21,819 nucleotides of DNA from a virus, in the IMG/VR virus record IMGVR_UViG_3300010370_006461, positions 1 through 21,819 of that record; one strand, given 5' to 3'. Of this stretch, positions 18,839-21,819 are shown one piece after another. Within the stretch, counting starts at the first letter, position 1. Each line of letters begins with the position of its first letter. The notes beneath the pieces were generated by a model. That model had not been told where the DNA came from. It was given only the letters and a program-made list of their open reading frames with translations, and searched no databases. The translations under genes were made by a program, and so were the position numbers.

Positions 18839-21819
18839 TTTATCTCCTTAATCATTAAAGTACCATCATCTAATTCTTTAGTAATTGGCTTGCATATCAT
18901 TCCATCCCTCATTTTAGCTAGTGCTATTGGGTACATGCTTGCAAACACGATGGCTCTTTTTAGATTTTTATATTTATCAGACATTACTATGTGAGCCATA
19001 GTCTGTCCTTTTTTCGTTTTATACGGAGTAAAGTTTACCACAATCTGCTCGTCCTCCGCAAGGTCATATTCTCTTCTATACAAATAATCAATAAACAAAT
19101 CATTATTTTTTGGATCAATATCTTTTACATTAATATATCTAACAATGCGATTGTCTCCTACTAATATGAAGTACATTTGATTTGTTTCTATTTGTGTCTG
19201 TTCATTATGGAATAAACCTATTGAACCAGTCTCATCTACTATTTCTACCCTTGCCCATCCGTCTCCTCTTTTTATATTCTTTACCATTCCAAATATAACA
19301 AAAGAACCAAGTGAATCAAAATCTTCTATAGGTCTTGCCTGTGCTTTTATTCTTGGAGGCAAATCAATATTAAAGGTAGGTATTCCTAAAAATTCATAAT
19401 AAGATTCAGATTCCTTACCTGTACGTGGATTGTCATCGAATGCTGCAGCGCCTATAGCATTTAAAGAAGAAATTGCTCTTGAATTTATTCCGCTTCCCTT
19501 TTTTCCTGCCTTTGATTTAAAATCTTCATAATTAGAATATGGCCTATTATCTATAATTTTATTTGCTATACTGTCTGAAATAAATTTAACTTCAGCAAGA
19601 CCAAATCTGATTGAATCTCCCTGTAACGAGAAATTGATGCCTGATTCATTAATGTGAGGTAATTTAATTTTAAGACCTAATCTTTTTGCCTCAATTAAAT
19701 ATTCTGTTCTTGTATCTTTGTCTCCTTCGTTTTTAAGGAGCGAGAATAAAAATTCCAAAGGATAATGAAGCTTAAGCCAAGCGGTATAATAAGAAAGCAT
19801 AGAATAAGCGACAGCGTGACTACGATTGAACGAGTATCCAGCGTGAGCCTCAAATGTTTTCCAGAGCTGCTCTGCTTCTTGCTTGCTAATATGTAGCGAA
19901 GCCCCTTGAATAAACTTATCTTGGAATTGATCGAATTCTTTTGCATCTTTCTTCTTTCCAATAATCTTTCTTACCTTATCAGCTTCTGACCAGGTCATGC
20001 CTCCCAAGTGTACGCAAGCCTGCATAACTTGTTCTTGATAAATAATAACTCCAAATGTATTTTCTGTAAAAGGCTTCATGATCGGATGTACAAATCTTAC
20101 GGCCTCTTCTCCGTGCTTTCTTTTAATATAAGATGGACCTACAGTATCCATTGCGCCTGGTCTAACAAGAGCATTAGATGCAGCTAAATCTTCAAATGTG
20201 CTTACTCCCATTTTCATTAATAGGTTTGTATATGGAGTTGCCTCAGCCTGAAAAACGCCTTTTGTATAACCTTCGCTTAATATTTTATAAACATTTTCAT
20301 CATTTAAATCTAACGACGAAAGGTCTATATCTTTATTATATCTCTGCTTTATTGACTTTAATGTATCAGATATTACTGATAATGTTTTTAGTCCAAGAGC
20401 ATCTAATTTAATAAGACCTATGTCAGCAACGGTATCCATATCATATGCAACTACTGGGATTCTTCCAGATACTTTATCCTGTGCATCTTCACGAGATTCT
20501 ACTGGAGCGTACTTTCTAATATCATCTTTTGCTACTACAACACCAGCAGCATGGACTCCTACGCTTCTAATTTTTCCACGCAGTCTTTCTGCAAGCCAAG
20601 TAACTTCTGGGTACTTTGTCCTAAATTCTTTTGTATTTGGAGAATCTAAATAATCTTCAAATGTATCAACTGACTTCAACGCCTTATTGACATCACCTAG
20701 TGGAACCATAAATACACGAGCAGCATCTCTAATAACACCCTTATCTTTAAAATAAGTATATGTTGATATTGATGCTACGTGCTTAAACTTCTTTTTAAGA
20801 TATTCTTTTACTTCTTTTCTACGTCGGTCCTCAAAGTCAGTATCAATATCAGGAAAATCATTGCGTTCTGGATTAATAAAACGGAAAAATAGAAGATCAT
20901 ATTTAATTGGATCAACATCTGTAATTCCAATTGTATAACAAACAAGAGACCCAGCAGCAGAACCACGTCCAGGTCCAACAAGCATGTCCTGAGACTTTGC
21001 CCAATTAATCATGTCAGCAACAACTAAAAAGTATGAGGCAAATTTCTTTTGTTTAATTATATCTAATTCTTCATTTAGTCTATCTATATATATCTGATTA
21101 TTATCTAGCCCTAATTTTTTTAATCCAGAAAATGACAGGTCTGATAATTTATTATCAGCATTAGTTTTAGGAATTGGAAGCAGATCTAAATTTTGATAAA
21201 AATCATATTGACCTACTTTATCTGCTATCTCTAATGTATTTTCAAATACATCTACTCTATTTATTCCAGCCTTTTTGAAATCTGATTCAATCTCTTCACG
21301 AGTTTGTATAAATAAATTGTAGTCTTGAAACGATATTCTTCTGTCTGGATATAGATAATTAAACCTATCTAGCATATCCTTCATTTTACGTGACTCATCA
21401 AAGTCTGCCTCTTTATCCATTTTAGGATTTGTAGATAAAATAAGCATTGCTTCTTCTAGAACTTTATCTTCACCTTTAGCAAAATGAGCATCTCCTGTTG
21501 CTACCGCTTTAATTTTTAATTCATCTGCTAATTCTAAAAGATTATCATTTACTTCTTTCGGGTTATGGGACTGAACCTCAATATAAAAGTCTTCACCAAA
21601 AGTTTGTTTAAAATCTTTGAGTATAAGTTTGGCTTCTGAGAACTCCTGACGTTCAATAGCTTTACTAATAAGGCCATTAAGGCATCCGCTAAGAACAATA
21701 ATACCTTCCGCATATTCTTTTAATACCTCTCTATCAATACGTGGCTTATGATAAAAGCCTTCGTTCCATGCAATCTCTTGCAAGGTATTTATATTTTCTA
21801 AACCTTTTTTATTTTTTGC
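18835..21819 (-). CDS. dnaE: DNA polymerase III alpha subunit (DnaE type), 5' end outside the window
   Basis: 994 codons are visible and the frame is open to the window edge, so the N-terminus lies outside. Order of parts: end of the PHP domain ('GLENINTLQEIAWNEGFYHK', 'ATGDAHFA'), then the C-family palm with 'GPGRGSAAGSLVCYTIGI' (near 20973), the catalytic pair in 'PDIDTDF' (Asp codons near 20850 and 20844) and the third Asp in 'GLIKLDALGLKTL' (near 20400). Next come fingers with 'GVIIYQEQVM', a helix-hairpin-helix region and an OB fold ('FVIFGMVKNIKRGDGWARVE'). The protein ends soon after the OB fold, so the C-terminal tau-binding part of E. coli DnaE appears absent. It would be the phage replicase; C-family polymerases are less usual in phages than A or B family but are known, including in actinophages. 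Confidence 0.95.
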   Translation of the reverse strand, partial: AKNKKGLENINTLQEIAWNEGFYHKPRIDREVLKEYAEGIIVLSGCLNGLISKAIERQEFSEAKLILKDFKQTFGEDFYIEVQSHNPKEVNDNLLELADELKIKAVATGDAHFAKGEDKVLEEAMLILSTNPKMDKEADFDESRKMKDMLDRFNYLYPDRRISFQDYNLFIQTREEIESDFKKAGINRVDVFENTLEIADKVGQYDFYQNLDLLPIPKTNADNKLSDLSFSGLKKLGLDNNQIYIDRLNEELDIIKQKKFASYFLVVADMINWAKSQDMLVGPGRGSAAGSLVCYTIGITDVDPIKYDLLFFRFINPERNDFPDIDTDFEDRRRKEVKEYLKKKFKHVASISTYTYFKDKGVIRDAARVFMVPLGDVNKALKSVDTFEDYLDSPNTKEFRTKYPEVTWLAERLRGKIRSVGVHAAGVVVAKDDIRKYAPVESREDAQDKVSGRIPVVAYDMDTVADIGLIKLDALGLKTLSVISDTLKSIKQRYNKDIDLSSLDLNDENVYKILSEGYTKGVFQAEATPYTNLLMKMGVSTFEDLAASNALVRPGAMDTVGPSYIKRKHGEEAVRFVHPIMKPFTENTFGVIIYQEQVMQACVHLGGMTWSEADKVRKIIGKKKDAKEFDQFQDKFIQGASLHISKQEAEQLWKTFEAHAGYSFNRSHAVAYSMLSYYTAWLKLHYPLEFLFSLLKNEGDKDTRTEYLIEAKRLGLKIKLPHINESGINFSLQGDSIRFGLAEVKFISDSIANKIIDNRPYSNYEDFKSKAGKKGSGINSRAISSLNAIGAAAFDDNPRTGKESESYYEFLGIPTFNIDLPPRIKAQARPIEDFDSLGSFVIFGMVKNIKRGDGWARVEIVDETGSIGLFHNEQTQIETNQMYFILVGDNRIVRYINVKDIDPKNNDLFIDYLYRREYDLAEDEQIVVNFTPYKTKKGQTMAHIVMSDKYKNLKRAIVFASMYPIALAKMRDGMICKPITKELDDGTLMIKEIK

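Noticed and set aside
19695-19961. An 88-codon minus-strand frame inside the polymerase gene
   Set aside because: It is an out-of-frame shadow of dnaE with no ribosome-binding site, and the dnaE frame carries conserved polymerase sequence throughout.

Overview
This window reads as part of a large, AT-rich tailed-bacteriophage genome (Caudoviricetes-type) or its metagenomic fragment. All genes I can support lie on the minus strand, so transcription runs from high to low coordinates. They are packed with 1-4 nt stop/start overlaps (ATGA, TAATG, TTGA) and mostly good Shine-Dalgarno (SD) sites. The phage assignment rests on the large terminase, an HTH protein placed like a small terminase, embedded tRNA genes and a phage replication/recombination set. 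The host is not shown directly. A Mycobacterium-style AhpC (C-terminal CxC) next to AhpD, and several extended -10 promoters that predict leaderless or nearly leaderless mRNAs, make an actinobacterial host plausible; this is inference.

Layout in transcription order. (1) 21819-12609, replication and recombination: DnaE-type DNA polymerase (5' end outside the window), a small unknown protein, MazG-like pyrophosphohydrolase, RecA, a zinc-ribbon protein, a 2OG-Fe(II) oxygenase, a small PD-(D/E)XK nuclease, a DUF6065-like protein, SSB, a 53-aa XapX membrane protein, an unknown protein, a Cas4/RecB-like nuclease with four cysteines, a zinc-finger protein, a RuvC-like resolvase and a 46-aa HTH protein. 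(2) 12612-9100, a DUF1599/Nmad1-like protein and the packaging block: candidate TerS, a zinc-binding protein, TerL, another Cys-rich protein, a CAU tRNA and an acidic unknown protein. (3) 9110-7248, an MDR-family oxidoreductase with an eroded nucleotide-binding loop, flanked by two homologous helical proteins of unknown function. (4) 7169-4773, a second 2OG-Fe(II) oxygenase and two tandem SGNH-like paralogues. (5) 4782-3289, tRNA-Asn, AhpC, AhpD and a cluster of tRNA-Asp, -Thr, -Arg and an unusual short-variable-arm tRNA-Leu(UAA). (6) 3275-171, a sugar-nucleotide and glycosylation cassette: GDP-mannose 4,6-dehydratase, cupin, SDR reductase/epimerase and a GT-A glycosyltransferase. (7) 178-1, a promoter, a leader hairpin and the start of an Hsp20-type small heat-shock protein.

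Working together, the polymerase, SSB, RecA, two nucleases and resolvase would support replication and recombination. The terminase genes package DNA. The glycan cassette could make an unusual GDP-deoxyhexose and attach it to a virion or host-surface acceptor. AhpC and AhpD would form a peroxide-detoxifying relay. No intergenic gap exceeds about 100 nt apart from those holding tRNA genes, and I saw no insertion sequence, CRISPR array or integrase.
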